From contig NW_020312381.1 in the NCBI RefSeq assembly GCF_002999335.1, forward strand, positions 62,001-126,000: a DNA stretch of 64,000 bases, written 5' to 3'. Below, piece by piece: positions 23,900 through 37,000 of the stretch; positions within the stretch are counted from its first letter, which is position 1, and each line of letters opens with the position of its first letter. A program made the translations under genes and the position numbers. Below the pieces are notes generated by a model. That model made no database searches. It saw only the letters and a program-made list of their open reading frames with translations, and was not told the DNA's origin. Source of the DNA: Cyclospora cayetanensis (taxonomy: Eukaryota; Apicomplexa; Conoidasida; Eucoccidiorida; Eimeriidae).

Positions 23900-26284
23900 C
23901 TATTCATTGTTTGCTGTCCGAATGGACTGCTGCATCTGTTTTATGGCCTTGTGTAATAGTTCCTTTCGTTTCGCCCTGAATCGAATCGCCGTTTCCATCC
24001 CAATGGTCAGTGGCTCGAGCTTTTCGAGCCCTAGGTGCGATCCTGGTTTAGTGACCCTCCCGTCATGCAGAATGGCTAAATCTTCCTCTGCTGTTGTGCT
24101 AAACTCCTCAAATAAAAAATGTTTAATGAACGAGACCACGAAACGCAGTGGGTTTACCTGTACGTACATGGACTCAACAGCGATGTTGATACGTTTCAGC
24201 ATTTGAATATTGGCACTGAGACGTGCGTACACATCTAAACAAGCCTGAAAACCCCATAGATATCGAAATTTAGAAGTGGCTCAACAGGCCCCCAAACTAT
24301 AGCGTAAGAGTTTAAATCTGAATTTTACTTACATGGGGGCGGCAGGGAGAACCGCCGTCGGCAGGGGGTTCGTCCCCTTCCTCTAGAGCGCTTAAATCTT
24401 TGTTTCCCATAATCACCTGCATTAAGATAATGAACAATCGAAATGGACAGTCCGTAGTTCCGCGTTCAGCTGGGTGCACGCAGGAAGCTCTTGCTATGTA
24501 CAGCACACATGACGCAGCACGTTCTTCGAGCAGCACACCTTCGCAGCGGCAAGCAGCCTTTCGTCGGGCTGCGCATCTCCATTGATTGTAACTGTGGGCC
24601 TGAACTCAACAACGGGTGCTCTCTCTGCGTCATCGGCGCCTAGCCGCCCTTGCGCCAGTCCCAGTTTTGTGAGTTCTCGGACGACCTCTTGGCCCAGGAA
24701 GGCGAAATCATCTGTCAGTTTCATTAAATCCACACCAGTGGAGCGCAGCGCAGCGTGCACACGCCGCGGAGAGAATTCCATTCGAATCATTGCATGACTG
24801 AGCCGCAGAGGAAGCAGAAATATGCAAAGCAACTCCTCCTAGTTGTTCAACTTGCAAACTAGCTAGCTAAAGCGGGTTGCATCTGTCCTGCACATCTTTG
24901 CTGATAGTTCATGTATGGATCATTTCATTTCGGAAGTTTCCTGAATCCCGCACTGCTCATCGTACGGAAGCGTCACTGTGGACAGCCATGCGATGCACGC
25001 TCACGGGTTGTCGTCTGGGAGCAGACCGTAGTTAAGGAGCAGAGTTGCATTGTCGAAAGGACCATACGATATCTGAATCTCCTCCCCTGGTGCAATATCC
25101 GCCGTTGCCACGAGATGCACAGACTTTGTGTCCTGCAGACGGCCGTGAGAAGCTTTTCCGGCGGCGTTGCCTTGCTCGGGCGGCATTTCGCGCCCACTGC
25201 TATGAGCAGCAAAATAAAGGCTTGCGTTGGCATCGCGGGGGGAGTGACTACACAAATCCACTACTGGAATGAATGCGTGCTGCCCACAAGGCGTCTTGAT
25301 GGAACGGCACACTGCTGTCGCGTACGCTGTCACCAGTCTGCCAAACAGGGCATGCGACTCCTGGGGGTCAGCCGCGCCGGAGAGGACCGCTGAGACATTT
25401 TCTCTTATTGTGGATTCGGTGTCGGTAAAGGCGCTGTGCAAACGGTGCAGTCGCGCGATCGCTGCGTGACAAACTGGATGTTCTAGCGCCTTTAGTTCCT
25501 CTGCCGTCCAAAAAAGAGGTATCGTCCTTGACGGCGGCGGGAGCACGCGCAGATACTTCAGCCAGCCCACACACAGGCGGGAAAGCCATGGTGCTTTGGC
25601 AGCATGGCCTGATGTTGTTGGGTGCAACGCTAAATGAGGAGGAGGGCTCCATTCGTGCCTGAGCAGCTCTTGGAAAAAAACGAGGGCGAGTGCCATGAGA
25701 ATCTTGGGGTCGGTCACATTCGATGCGCCGAACGTGGCGCTACCCTCGGGAGAACCGCTTCCCGCACATCTTTTGGTCCGTGCATTCAAAGCGTAGTACA
25801 CCAGACGCCTGATGCTCTCCGTACTAAAGTGCAAGGCAGTCGGAAGACTCGCAATCTTCTCTCCCCGTGCGTATGAACGCAGTGCTACGAGTCCTGGACT
25901 CCAGGGCACTGCTCGAGCTGAGGCTGTTCTGACTCCTCGTTCTGTCTGATGTAAGGGTTTCAATGCGATTCCATGTACGTCCAGCTCTGCACCATTATCG
26001 ACAAGCCAATTCAGTAGATCAATGAAGGTGCCCTCCTGTACAGCGTCATGCGCCAGTTGATTTCCTCTTCGTGCATGTGTGAGGAAGGTTCTACGACTCT
26101 GCACACTCCCCGTGCGCAGTAAACCAGGGAAGTGTGATAGCCTATCATGGCCATGCCAGCCCGTCCATGCTCCGACTTGAAGCGGCAGCCACGCGCTCGG
26201 CCTCACTACTGCTGCAGAGCCCGACAGTTCAAGATAGCTGAGCACCTGGAAACATACGAGAGCAACGGCGCCAATGAAGCGCAT
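23900..26284 (-). CDS. SET-domain lysine methyltransferase with Rubisco-LSMT substrate-binding domain
   Basis: Four minus-strand exons: 26284-25005, 24797-24539, 24416-24333 and 24244-23900. All are GT-AG and in phase; 655 aa. ATG 26284 opens a hydrophobic leader (MRFIGAVALVCFQVL) that may be a signal or organelle-targeting sequence. The split SET domain starts near residue 131 with GLVALRSYARGEKIASLP and ends with IQISYG (about residue 406) and LLLNYGLLPDDNP. The place of the usual DLxNHS motif reads DLCSHS (about residue 345), so Asn is Ser. Residues about 480-650 match the Rubisco-LSMT C-terminal domain: DERLLAAAK, STTAEEDLAIL and FRAKRKELLHKAIKQM. Relatives (SETD3, SETD4, RLSMT) methylate non-histone proteins. 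The substrate here is unknown. It is divergently placed from the FAM136A-like gene. Confidence 0.88.
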
Positions 26285-26738
26285 AATGAATCTAAACAAT
26301 TCAAGCTGCCATATAATGTAGCCAGAAATATCTAGAAAGCCATTTTGAAGGACTTTGATGTGTGGTTTCAAAATCCTTGAAAGTCGGCGGCGTCGATGCA
26401 CAGCGGAAAAAGTTGTAGATACACCGCGGACGACAAACAGAGAGGCCAGTCAGCATGAGTCACTTTATTCGAGAAACGAGGTTCAAAGAAGTCTCCACCA
26501 ATAACATGCCCAACACAGGTTCCAACAGAAGATGAAGTAATGTCCTGCTGCAAAGGGGTGCGCATGCAGTAATGGGAAGCCAAAGGCAAGACTCCCAGCA
26601 TCGAGACAAATTCTGCAGAATTAAAATGCCTGAATTTGTATTCATTTTGGGCAAATTCAGGCTCTGCCGTGTAGGCATTTAGAAAGAAGTACCTTTTCCA
26701 GATTTCCCTCCTTCGCCTGCAATTGTATTCTCCCGAAA
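26285..26738. promoter_or_regulatory. Bidirectional intergenic promoter region, SET gene / FAM136A-like gene
   Basis: Only 454 bp separate two divergent start codons (26284 on minus, 26739 on plus), so both promoters must lie here or overlap the first exons. I see no TATA-like box or TGCATGC motif that would decide a start. An open minus-strand frame (26368-26763) that overlaps the FAM136A start has no family match and is probably chance. Confidence 0.5.
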
Positions 26739-27419
26739 ATGGCATCGCTAGAGGAAACAGCAAAGGTGTTTCAGGGTAAATTTGAGAGTATGATACGGGA
26801 TATTACAATATTGTCCCTTCCAATGCAGAAGAAGGCGTTCCAGTGCTGTGTTTCATGTTTCGACAGCCACAAAGGGGAGCCCGAGAATATAGCTGAATGC
26901 ATTGGTCAGTGCCATGAACCTTCCCAGGCATTCAATCGCGTATTACAACGGGAGGTGGAGGGACTTCAGACCACAATAGAGAGCTGCCAAAAGGTAAGAC
27001 GTTTTTACTGCATAAGGGCATCGTACTGTGCCGAGAACAGCCCTCATGTGCATATCCCTGCCATATGTAGCAACGCAAAGTGATGTATTTGGCAACGAGT
27101 ATGTTCTCTTGTATACTTGTGTTTTATGCTTTTTGAGAGGCTTCCCGAGAAATATCATGAATCCGACCGAACCACTGTTGCACGTTGCAACAACCCCCAC
27201 AATCACAGAATGCGAAATGCTCTTCTCGCTTTGCTGTGCGGGGTCTGTCTTCAGATCTGTTTCAACCGGATAGCGCCAAAACTCGAATCAGCTTCATCTC
27301 AGCGTGAGAAGACGGCCCTGGAAGAGGAGAAAGACGCCTGTTTTGTGCAATGCTTCAACAACGGCATTCCGGTCATTGCAGAAATAAGCGGACGCCTGCG
27401 ACGCCGAGTAGCCAATTAA
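26739..27419 (+). CDS. FAM136A-like (DUF842) CX3C mitochondrial protein
   Basis: Two exons, 26739-26993 and 27255-27419, joined by GTAAGA and a TCTTCAG acceptor in phase 0; 139 aa, the usual length for FAM136A. The start MASLEETAKVFQGKF, the central MQKKAFQCCVSCFD and the C-terminal half match the family layout. Three CX3C pairs are visible: CCVSC, CIGQC and CFVQC. Such pairs form disulphide-linked helical hairpins after MIA40-type import into the mitochondrial intermembrane space. The molecular function of the family is poorly defined. The gene is divergent from the SET gene and convergent with TRAPPC8. Confidence 0.88.
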
Positions 27420-28099
27420 GAACATCACGCAATCGTATAGAAATCATCTGAACACGAAGCAATACACAGGGACGGAACACAATACACATCCAACGAGGCA
27501 ACGGCACTCGCCGTGAAGCCCTCAACTTTGAAGGGCATCGTGACACTTCGTAGTTTGGGTTTTTGCCATTCCGGGAGAAGGGCAGTGTTGTTTCGCTCTT
27601 TTTGAACTGCTATGCGCATATCTAGTGAAGTAGCTTTTTTGTAACAAAGGCAACGGCCAGCTTTCACCCGACTGAAATTTTCGTATTTTCTCTATACATA
27701 TTCTCTCCTGCCTCTAAAGCCTACCCCCAGGGTCAGAGTTCTCTTTCTACCTGCCAGCCTGTGTGACGATTCGGCTATGCCTGTAGTTTTGGAGCTGTCA
27801 CCTCTCTGCTGGGTGTGTAAAACTGTGGCTACGTGCACCGCGCTCAATCGATCGGAGCTTGAGTCGCGTATGGGCCCCCCGCCGTCGGTTCTCCTAGGCT
27901 GTCTGTCTGCTGCTGGGTCCAGCTTTCATAAAAACTCGTCTACGATTTGCCGCACACTCTAGTCCTGGATCTGTATATCAGCCTTCTCCTCCTTTCCAAA
28001 GGAAAGTCCATAGATAAAGTGCATCGCACGGCGGCAGCCGTTCACGGTGCCAGTTCTGAAACCGCGCTCTCCCGCACAACGCGCCCGCCGTGTGCTCAC
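27420..28099. other. Convergent intergenic region, FAM136A-like / TRAPPC8
   Basis: A 680-bp stretch holding the two 3' UTRs. Short frames (27425-27667 minus, 27777-27962 plus) have no family match. It marks the switch from repeat-poor to repeat-rich DNA. Confidence 0.5.
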
Positions 28100-31000
28100 T
28101 CAAGCTGAGCCACTGGATGTTACGTGAACGAAAAAGTCAAAGGGAAATGAAACCAATGCAGTGCTGCAGCCGAATGGCCATCCCGACTTCCGCAGGTGTG
28201 CACCCCGCCGCGTTTCTTTGAATCGGTGGTCCAGCGCACGCAGCGCGCTGGGGTCGCCGATCTGTCTGCATTTCTGTTCCTGCCTTGCAGTCTCATCTGC
28301 CACCAGAATGACTTGCGCCTTCAAAGCGTTTAAATTGTAGATGCCTGGACACGGAAATAAGGCCGTGAACTCTGCATGCGCACTTGCCCCCGGAGGCAGC
28401 ACCCCCAAGTCGTGGCTTACTTTTCCGAGCCAAATGCAACTTCCGTCTAGCGCCACAGTTGGCGTGCTCCCCTGGGAGCCGCATCTGGAGATCGCATGCT
28501 GCTGACCCTGAGATTTCCGTCTCTCGATTTCCTGTGAAAGAGCACGCCGAAGGAGGATGCGGCGCTTCGCTAGAGGGCTCGCGCTTGTCTCAGCTCACCC
28601 GCCGGATACTGCTCCTCCTCTCCCTAGTGCCCCCGACCCTGTGCCTCTCATGAATAGTTGTGCAGGAAAAGCCAGCCTTCGCTTAGTTGCCGGATGGCTG
28701 CGCCTCCCTCTCACCTGTGGAGTCTTCAACCCGTCCGCGCCGCTGCCAGTCTTCAAGCCCAGCTGCGAAAGCCGCCCCCCCTCGCCCACGTGCCCCTGCT
28801 GACCATTCCCAGGGTTAAAATCTACGATGCGACGGCCAAGGCGGGCCTTTACCCCGTCGTTGTAGCACGCGTCAGGCAGTTCAGCCTTGAGCTGCGCATC
28901 GAGGGTGTTGTCAGTTTCACCCTCTGCAAGAACTGCGGCGCACAACGGCCGAAGGCCAAAGTGCGGGGAGTCAGCTGAGCCCCCCTGGACTGCGCCGCTC
29001 CCTTTCCGTTGGCTCAGCTCCGAGGCGTCTCGAAGTGATGCAGCGCCGACTTCTGCCGAGGGTTCGAAGGCTTCGAGCGCCGGAAAAGCCTCCTCTTGGC
29101 TTCGAAGGGTCGGCCCGCTACTTCGGGATGCCATGCGCAGGCGCAGACGGAGGTGGAGCGAGCTCGAGACGTTTCTCACGATAAACGCCACGGTGTACAT
29201 ACAGGGCGCCTCCGCTGTCCAGCGAATGCACCGCCGGTCAAGTGCCAGCGAAGGTGCAACCGTCAACTCAAGGGGAAGGCCACGAGGCATCACGGCAAGC
29301 GACACCTGCGAGACACACACGTGGCACCCCCCCACTGGAACGGAAAGCTGCCTCCTGCTTTTATTAACCGGCGTCCTCTGAAAATAGAGTACCCGCTTTC
29401 CAGGCGTGCGAGGTGTCCTCTCGCGATTTCCACCGCATGACACCGAGGCAAGCAGCTCTCTTATTGAGGGAAGACGAAGCAGCGAAAACGCAGCAGCCTC
29501 CTTAGAAGTTCGCAGACAGAGAAGAAGTCGACTTCTTACGGCCCATCCTATGAGGCCTCTGTCTGGCTGGAAGGCGTGCGAGTTGCACTAGAGCTTACGG
29601 GATTGAGCGATGATACCGTTCCTGTGCGCTGGCGGCAGCTCCTGCCTTCACCGTAAGCGGTGGGGGGGGGCCTTTGAAAGAAGTGCGCGGATTCTGTGGG
29701 ATGATGCGGGAGGGCAGAAGAGGCAGCAGAAGGCAAGCGGCTGTCAAAAGGCAGGCTGGAGGAAGCAGTCGAAGCTGAGGAGGACGGCTCTTGGTCGCTC
29801 GCGCCGCAGAGCTCCCACTGAAGGGCCACCTGCACTTGATTCCTGCACAGGAAATGAAAAAAACGGCATGCACTCAAAAATCCATGCAAAAACGCAAAGG
29901 AAGCACAAAACAAAATGCGCGCATACATATACACTCACGCATACATACACACACTCACACATTGCACACGATCACATACACATGCATACATGCATACACA
30001 TATATTTACACATACCAACACACATAAACACACAAACATACATACATACACATACATACATACACATACATACATTTACACATACATTTACACATACATA
30101 CACGCATAAACATGCAAACAGACATAAAACACATACACATACATACATTTACTTATGAATACACAAACACACACAGAAAAGAGGACAGCGCGGAGCTTCA
30201 TTGTCGGAAGCGAGATGCGCGAAGGCCACCTGATCCTTGCCCCTCCCCCCGCTGGCAAAGTTCTCTCGCTACGTAGCGGCAGCAGCCCTTCGCATGCAGG
30301 GTGTGTGTGTGGTGCATGCATGCATGCATGCATGCGTGCGTGAAATCAGCACATGCGAACTGGCAAGAAGATGCACGTGCCTAAGGCGTAGAACACGCGC
30401 TGCGGCAGCGGCACTGGGGGCGTTAGCTAGACGGGCACCAGAAAGAAAAGGAGGCCTCTGGGATGCGCAGCAAAGCTGCTTTCAAAGATGACTGCCCTCA
30501 GCGTAGAACAGCCACATACTCTGCAGATAAATCCGCCAAACGCTGGAGTTTTTCCGCGTCTTGAGAAGCGTAGACGAGGAGCAACTCCTCCGAAGGTCCC
30601 AGCTCTCTCTGAGGGGCATCTGCAGGAGGCGATCCTCGCGCGTCAGAAGCAAAGCTGCTGCCCGTCTTGCTGCCTTCTGTGCCTTCGCTGAACGTCCACC
30701 TGTAGGGTATGAGCGGCACACATCCAGGGAAGAGACTACCGCCACTCGCCGCTGTACGACTTGCAGCACACGCTTCGAAGCCTCCTGCACAAAGACCGCT
30801 GCTGCCTCCGCTGCCCGTCATCACGTTTTGCTGCTGCTGCACCTGCTGCACCTGCTGCTGCTGCTGCTGCACCTGCTGCTGCTGCTGCTGCTGGCTTTGG
30901 GCGGAAGGCAGCCCCTGGGCACAAAGGCCGCACACCCTCAGGCGGTGTGGGGAGATGCTGCGGACTCTGCATAAGAAGAGGACTTGAGATGGCACGCGCC

Positions 31001-34000
31001 ACGACAGCCGCTGCACACATAAAGCGACTCCAAAACACAAAGCAACACTTAGCAGCAGCATCTTTTGAAGGCGGCCTGCTCTCGATCCTGGGAGCCCTTC
31101 CTTTGGCAGGGCGCGGGCACAGACCCTTGCAACCGCAGCCCCCACACACATACATACATAACATACCTACATACATATATATATAATACATATATATATA
31201 TGTAAACATAAATATATATATATATATAAACATAAATATATATATATACCTACATAAATATACATACCTACACATATACATATCTACATAAATATATACA
31301 AATCTACACAAATACATGTATATCTACATATATATACATACCTACACACATACATACCTACATATATATACATGTATTTATGTACCTACATATATACATA
31401 TCTACATAAATATATACATATACCTACATAAATATGTATACATACCTACACAAATATATATATATATATACCTCCATATATATATATATATATATATACT
31501 TACACGCACACATGCATGGACACAAGGCCACAAGGACCAACCCCTTTCCCCTCACCGAAGCGAGCAATCCCAACAGCTGCAGCGATTCAGGCATCCTTGC
31601 ATGCCAGAATCGCCCCTCACCGGTTCGACGTGGAGCTCGAGAGAAGGGGCTACCGCGAAAATTGCCTCCACTGCCCTCCAGACGGGCCGCACGTGATCTC
31701 CTGTGTCTGCTTCGCTCTGCGACTGTTGCTGCTGCTGCTGCTTCTCAGGCAGCCCTCTCAGGCAGAAGCGGACGCGATGAATGCCAGCGCACGTCGCTCG
31801 CACAAAGAGGCGGAGGCAGGCTGTCATCCCTGGAGGAATGAGAGAGCTCGACTTTGTCGGCGTTTGTAGTTTGCAGTCGCTACCCTCTGCTGCAGAGGCA
31901 GCCGGCTGCAAACTAAAAACGCGAACGAAAGAGGAGCTGTCGAGCTCCCCTGCGGGCATCATCATCATCCTGCTGCTGCTGCTGCAACTGCCTACACCCC
32001 ACGAGTGGACGCGCAGAGGAAGGCCGTCGGGTAAGGCAGCAGCCTGCACAGCCTTCGGCATTTGCACTAGCTGCTGCCCCAAGCGCATCTCCACTGCTGC
32101 TTTAACCTGCGCCTCTGAAAGCAGCGTCGCAGACGTAATGGACACGATATCCTGGGGAAATACTGCGACTGTGAGCTCCTCCAGAGAACGGGCTGCTGCG
32201 CCATTTCGCACCAAAAGGAAGCACTCCCGCTGCTCCCCCGCCAGCATCCACGGCGTCTCGCGAACTTCACACGCAGACACATCACTTCCATGGGGGCTAA
32301 AGGGCTTCTTCAAAGAAGAAGGCGTTCTGCAAGGCACACAAACACACACCAACCATAGCGGGGGCACAAAGAAATGCTGCGCAACACTCAGCGGCGGGAG
32401 CTTCATTGATGACGGCCATCTCAGCGCCTTCCTCTACCGCTTCCCACCAAACCTCCTAAAAATGGGCAGCATAGCCGCGGAACTGCGCTTTGTACACAAA
32501 AACCACTCGAACGCCATGCAACCCCACATCCATAAAAATATATATTTAGATATATACACATATACATATATATATTGTATATCAAAAAATACACATACGG
32601 ATATACATGGGGGGAAACGTGTCGAACTATTTCTTGGCTTACGCTCCTGATGGATTTGGCATGCCTTTTAAGGCCGCATTCGCTGCATCTTATAAATAAA
32701 TAAATATACATATGTATATATGTACATATACATCAATATATATATAAATACATATACATATATATATTGTATATCAAAAAATACACATACGGATATACAT
32801 GGGGGAAAAGTGTGGAACTATTATTTGGCTTACGCTGCTGATGGATTTGGCATGCCTTTTAAGGCCGCATTCGCCGCGTCTTTTAAATAAATAGATATAC
32901 ATATATAAATATGTACATACACATCAATATATATATATATAAATATATACCCATACATATATGTACATATACATCCATATATTGTATATCAAAAAATACA
33001 CATACGGATAGACATGGGGGAAAGTGTGGAACCATTATTTGGCTCACGCTGCTGATGGGTTGGGCATGCCTTTTAAGGCCGCATTTGCCGCGTCTTTTGA
33101 ATAAATAAATAGATATACATATATAAATATGTACATATACATCAATATATATATATAAATATGTACCCATACATATATGTACATGTACATCCATATATTG
33201 TATATCCAATGAATACACACATGGATAGACATGGGGGAAAGTGTGGAACCATTATTTGGCTCACGCTGCTGATGGGTTGGGCATGCCTTTTAAGGCTGCA
33301 GCTGCCGCGTCCTCGGGTGGTGTCTGTGTTTGGTGCTGCGTCAGTGCGGAGCATTTCTCATCTTCACGTTTTTGCGTTTCGCCGCTCTGCCTCACTGCCG
33401 CTTCCGCCGAGTTTCGCGGACTGCTTTTCGAGGCGTGGTGGCGGTAGTGTCTTGGCCAGTCAAGAAACTGGCAGTCTAGAAATGCGAAGTCTTTCGCAAC
33501 TTCCAGTTCGAGGCGCAGATCAGGTCTGTGTGTCTCGTTCACTCGGCTGCGCGCATCCCAGCGAAAGACCTGAAGCACGTGGACAGTGCAGCGAGAAAGA
33601 AGAAAGCGTAGAGGAGGCGACAGCAGCAAGAAGGAGGCTGCCTGCCACGTGGAGGCAGGGAAAAGGGCTGGGGATGGATGCTGCTCGCTGGAAAGAAGGC
33701 ATCTGATCCTCAAAGAAGGAAGATGCAGCGCGGTGTGTCACGCTGCGCCCACATCACGCGTTGAGAAGAAAGCGGCTCTTCAGCATGCAATCCGCTGCGG
33801 ATGGCCATGCCGCAGAGCCGCCTCGCCGGCAGAGGTGATCCCCGCAACCACACACAAAATGCCGCGCGCAAAAACGAAATCGAGCAAAAACACCCTCCCC
33901 TTGCATTGGACTTGCAAGCCTAGGACGCAGCCTGCCTTTTACCCGTATGGGTGTTTCCATGTGCAGAAGTCTGAAATCCTCCACGTGCAACGCGTAAAAG

Positions 34001-37000
34001 AGGGGCAGCCCGTGAAGCAGGCGAGACAGCTGCCCCTTTATCTCCGAAGTCTGCGAGGACGCCAGCAGCTGGCGAATCATGCTGAGACGTTGCTGCAGCC
34101 TGCAACGACCCTCCTCCGCGTCTGCTGCACGATCGTTCTCCTCCTCCGCCTCGCAGTCCAGGTGACAGTGGCCGATGTCAAAGCGCCGTTCAACGCGCTG
34201 AGAGCCGTGCAAACAAAAAAACTGAGCGACTCGCACCAACCGAAAGAGCTCCCCGACAATGCCTAAAGAAGGATACACAAATATACACACAAATGCACAC
34301 ACAAATGTACATACATATATCTATAGGTACATATATAAATACGAGTGTATCCATACACATACATATATATATATAGGTACATACACAAAGACGAGTGTAT
34401 CCACACATGTATATATACACATATATAGGTAAATATATAAATACGAGTGTATCCACACATGTACACATACACATATACATATACATATATATAGGTACAT
34501 GTATAAATACGAGTGTATCCATACATGTATATACACACATATTTACGTACATATATAAATACGAGTGTATCCATACATGTATATACACACACATATATTT
34601 ACACATATATATACATATAGATAGGGACCTATGTAAATACGCGTGTATCCACACACACAGAGAGTACAAAAATGAGGTAATGCAGCCCAGAAATAGGCGC
34701 TGAGGGAGGCGCCTATTTCTGCAGAGTAGCGTGAGCTGTTTGCTGTGCTGCGCGGCAGCAGACGATGGCGTGGAGTTTGCATTGCGAATTACGACGGCAT
34801 GAGCAGATTGGCTAGTCAGAGAGTCAGTGCCTCGGAAATAGCCGCGAAGTCAGCTTCGTGGGGGAAGGAAGGGGTCGGTGGGCTTCCCACCTTGCAAACA
34901 CAGCCGTCCAGGCTTTAGCGGTGTTGCAGTCAGTCGAACACTTGCCGACGCAGTAGGATCGAGGGCGACATTGACAGTGGAGAAGGCTATGGCCTGCTGA
35001 GCTGCTGCAGCCTCCGTAAGCTCCGCCTGGGGTGTAGCAGCTTCCTCCTGGGGAGACAAGCCACCCCGTGGCAGGAGAATTCCAAAAAGCCGGAGGTTGC
35101 TGAGCTCTATGCGGAGGGACAAAGGATTCATGAGACGCAACTCGACAGTAACGGGCAGCCCAACTGCGGTGGTTCGGCGAAGTTCCTCGAAGGCCTGGCA
35201 CGAGACAAAACTGCCTTCCTGCACCACCTCAACAGCCGCATGAAGGCGAGAGTCTCTCTCTAGGCAGAATCATGAAAGTCTTTCTCTAGGCAGATTCATG
35301 AAAGTCTCTCTCTAGGCAGATTCATGAAAGTCTCTCTCTAAGCAGATTCATGAGAGTCTCTCTCTAGGCAGATTCATGAAAGTCTCTCTCTAGGCAGATT
35401 CAAGAGAGTTTCTCTCTAGGCAGATTCATGAAAGTCTCTCTCTAGGCAGATTCATGAAAGTCTCTCTCTAAGCAGATTCATGAGAGTCTCTCTCTAGGCA
35501 GATTCATGAGAGTTTCTAGGCAGATTCAAGAGAGTTTCTAGGCAGATTCAAGAGAGTCTCTAGACAGATTCAAGAGAGTCTCTAGACAGATTCAAGAGAG
35601 TCTCTAAGCAGATTCAAGAGAGTCTCTAAGCAGATTCAAGAGAGTTTCTAGACAGATTCAAGAGAGTCTCTAGGCAGATTCATGAGAGTTTCTAGGCAGA
35701 TCCGAGAGTCTCTAAGCAGATTCAAGAGAGTCTCTAAGCAGATTCAAGAAAGTCTGTCGGCAGATTCAAGAGAGTCTGTAGGCAGATTTAAGAGAGTCTC
35801 TAAGCAGATTCAAGAGAGTTTCCAGACAGACTCAAGAGATTCTCTAAGCAGATTCGAAAGAGTCTCTAAGCAGATTCAAGAGAGTCTCTAGACAGATTCA
35901 AGAGAGTCTCTAGGCAGATTCAAGAGAGTCTCTAGACAGATTCAAGAGAGTCTCTAGGCAGATTCAAGAGAGTCTCTACGCAGATTCAAGAGTATCTCTA
36001 GGCAGATTCAAGAGTGTCTAGACAGATGTCACCTGCCTGCACGGCACAAAAAAATCGCCCCTTTTCCTATTTCCTCCCCTCCTGCCTTCCCCCCCCCCCA
36101 CCCCCTAGCCCCGCCTGCAGACGTCGTACGTTCACCCCTCTTTCCTTTCATTTCTCCTCCCTCTTTCCTTTCCATTCTCCCCCCTCCCACACCGCAATAG
36201 CGCATCTGGCAAGGCACCTGCCGGCTTATGCGCAAACCGAAACTACCGAGAGGCCCCTATGAAAGACATAGCGCATCGATCTCGCACGCAGCCTACGCAT
36301 CGTTCAGCTTCGGCTTCAGTATTTTCATCGTCTCGAAGGCCTAGTTGCACGAGACGGCGCGCAAAGACGCAGTCCCACATTCTTTCTTGGATCTGCAGCT
36401 CTTGAGCGGCGCGCACGGAGAGGCCAGCAGCAGCAGCAGCAGCAGCAGGAAGAGGAGTAGGAGCAGCAGGAGCAGAAGCAGCAGCGCCTCTGCCTCCGCA
36501 GACAGTGGTGAGCCGTGCGAGGACCTCATAAGACGGCAATGCGTAGGAAATCCTTGCTCCTCCAGTGCCAGCGCGTGGTGGTGATGATGATGAAAGCTGC
36601 AATCGCGCAAGCGAAGCGAAGGCCAGCGATTCAGACGGCAGAGATGCCGCGCTGAGGGGGAGCGTCCCTTCCGCCTCAGCGAGGAGAGCGTCTCCAGGCA
36701 GGTACACGCCAACACTGCAGAAAAAAACAGCTCATACACTCGCTGTATATGTCCTCCAAGCGATAGACACATGCACACGCGCAAAAATGCTCTCCAATCG
36801 CCGTGGGCTCTGCGGTTGGCAAAAAAATGCAATTAATGCTCTGGTGAAGGCTTCAAGGCTCTTCCTCTCTCTCTATCTCTATCTGTCTCTATATATACAT
36901 CTCTCTATCTATCTATCTATATCTATCTCTCTCTCTATCTCCAGCGCAGAGATGCAGACACTCCCGTCTCTTCATTCTTCTCCGCTTTCCCCGGAAGAAG

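Noticed and set aside
23069..23902. Single fused gene joining the SET protein and the jelly-roll protein
   Set aside because: A TAG at 23902-23900 ends the SET frame at the family's normal C-terminus, and a signal peptide with its own ATG begins at 23746.
24494..24832. Separate small gene starting MLCIFLLPLRLS
   Set aside because: That start is intron sequence. An acceptor at 24798 joins the rest in phase to the SET exon ending at 25005, completing the Rubisco-LSMT domain.
28595..29443. Separate gene for the large minus frame here
   Set aside because: Its donor (28598) and the next acceptor join in phase to the C-terminal TRAPPC8 exon 28484-28100, so it is an exon of that gene.
29915..34703. 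Tyr/Ile/His/Cys-rich frames over AT, CA and GT repeats
   Set aside because: Composition is dictated by the repeats, and frames change at unit boundaries.
35248..36025. Possible CRISPR array
   Set aside because: Units follow head to tail without unique spacers, unit length drifts, and the context is a eukaryotic intron.
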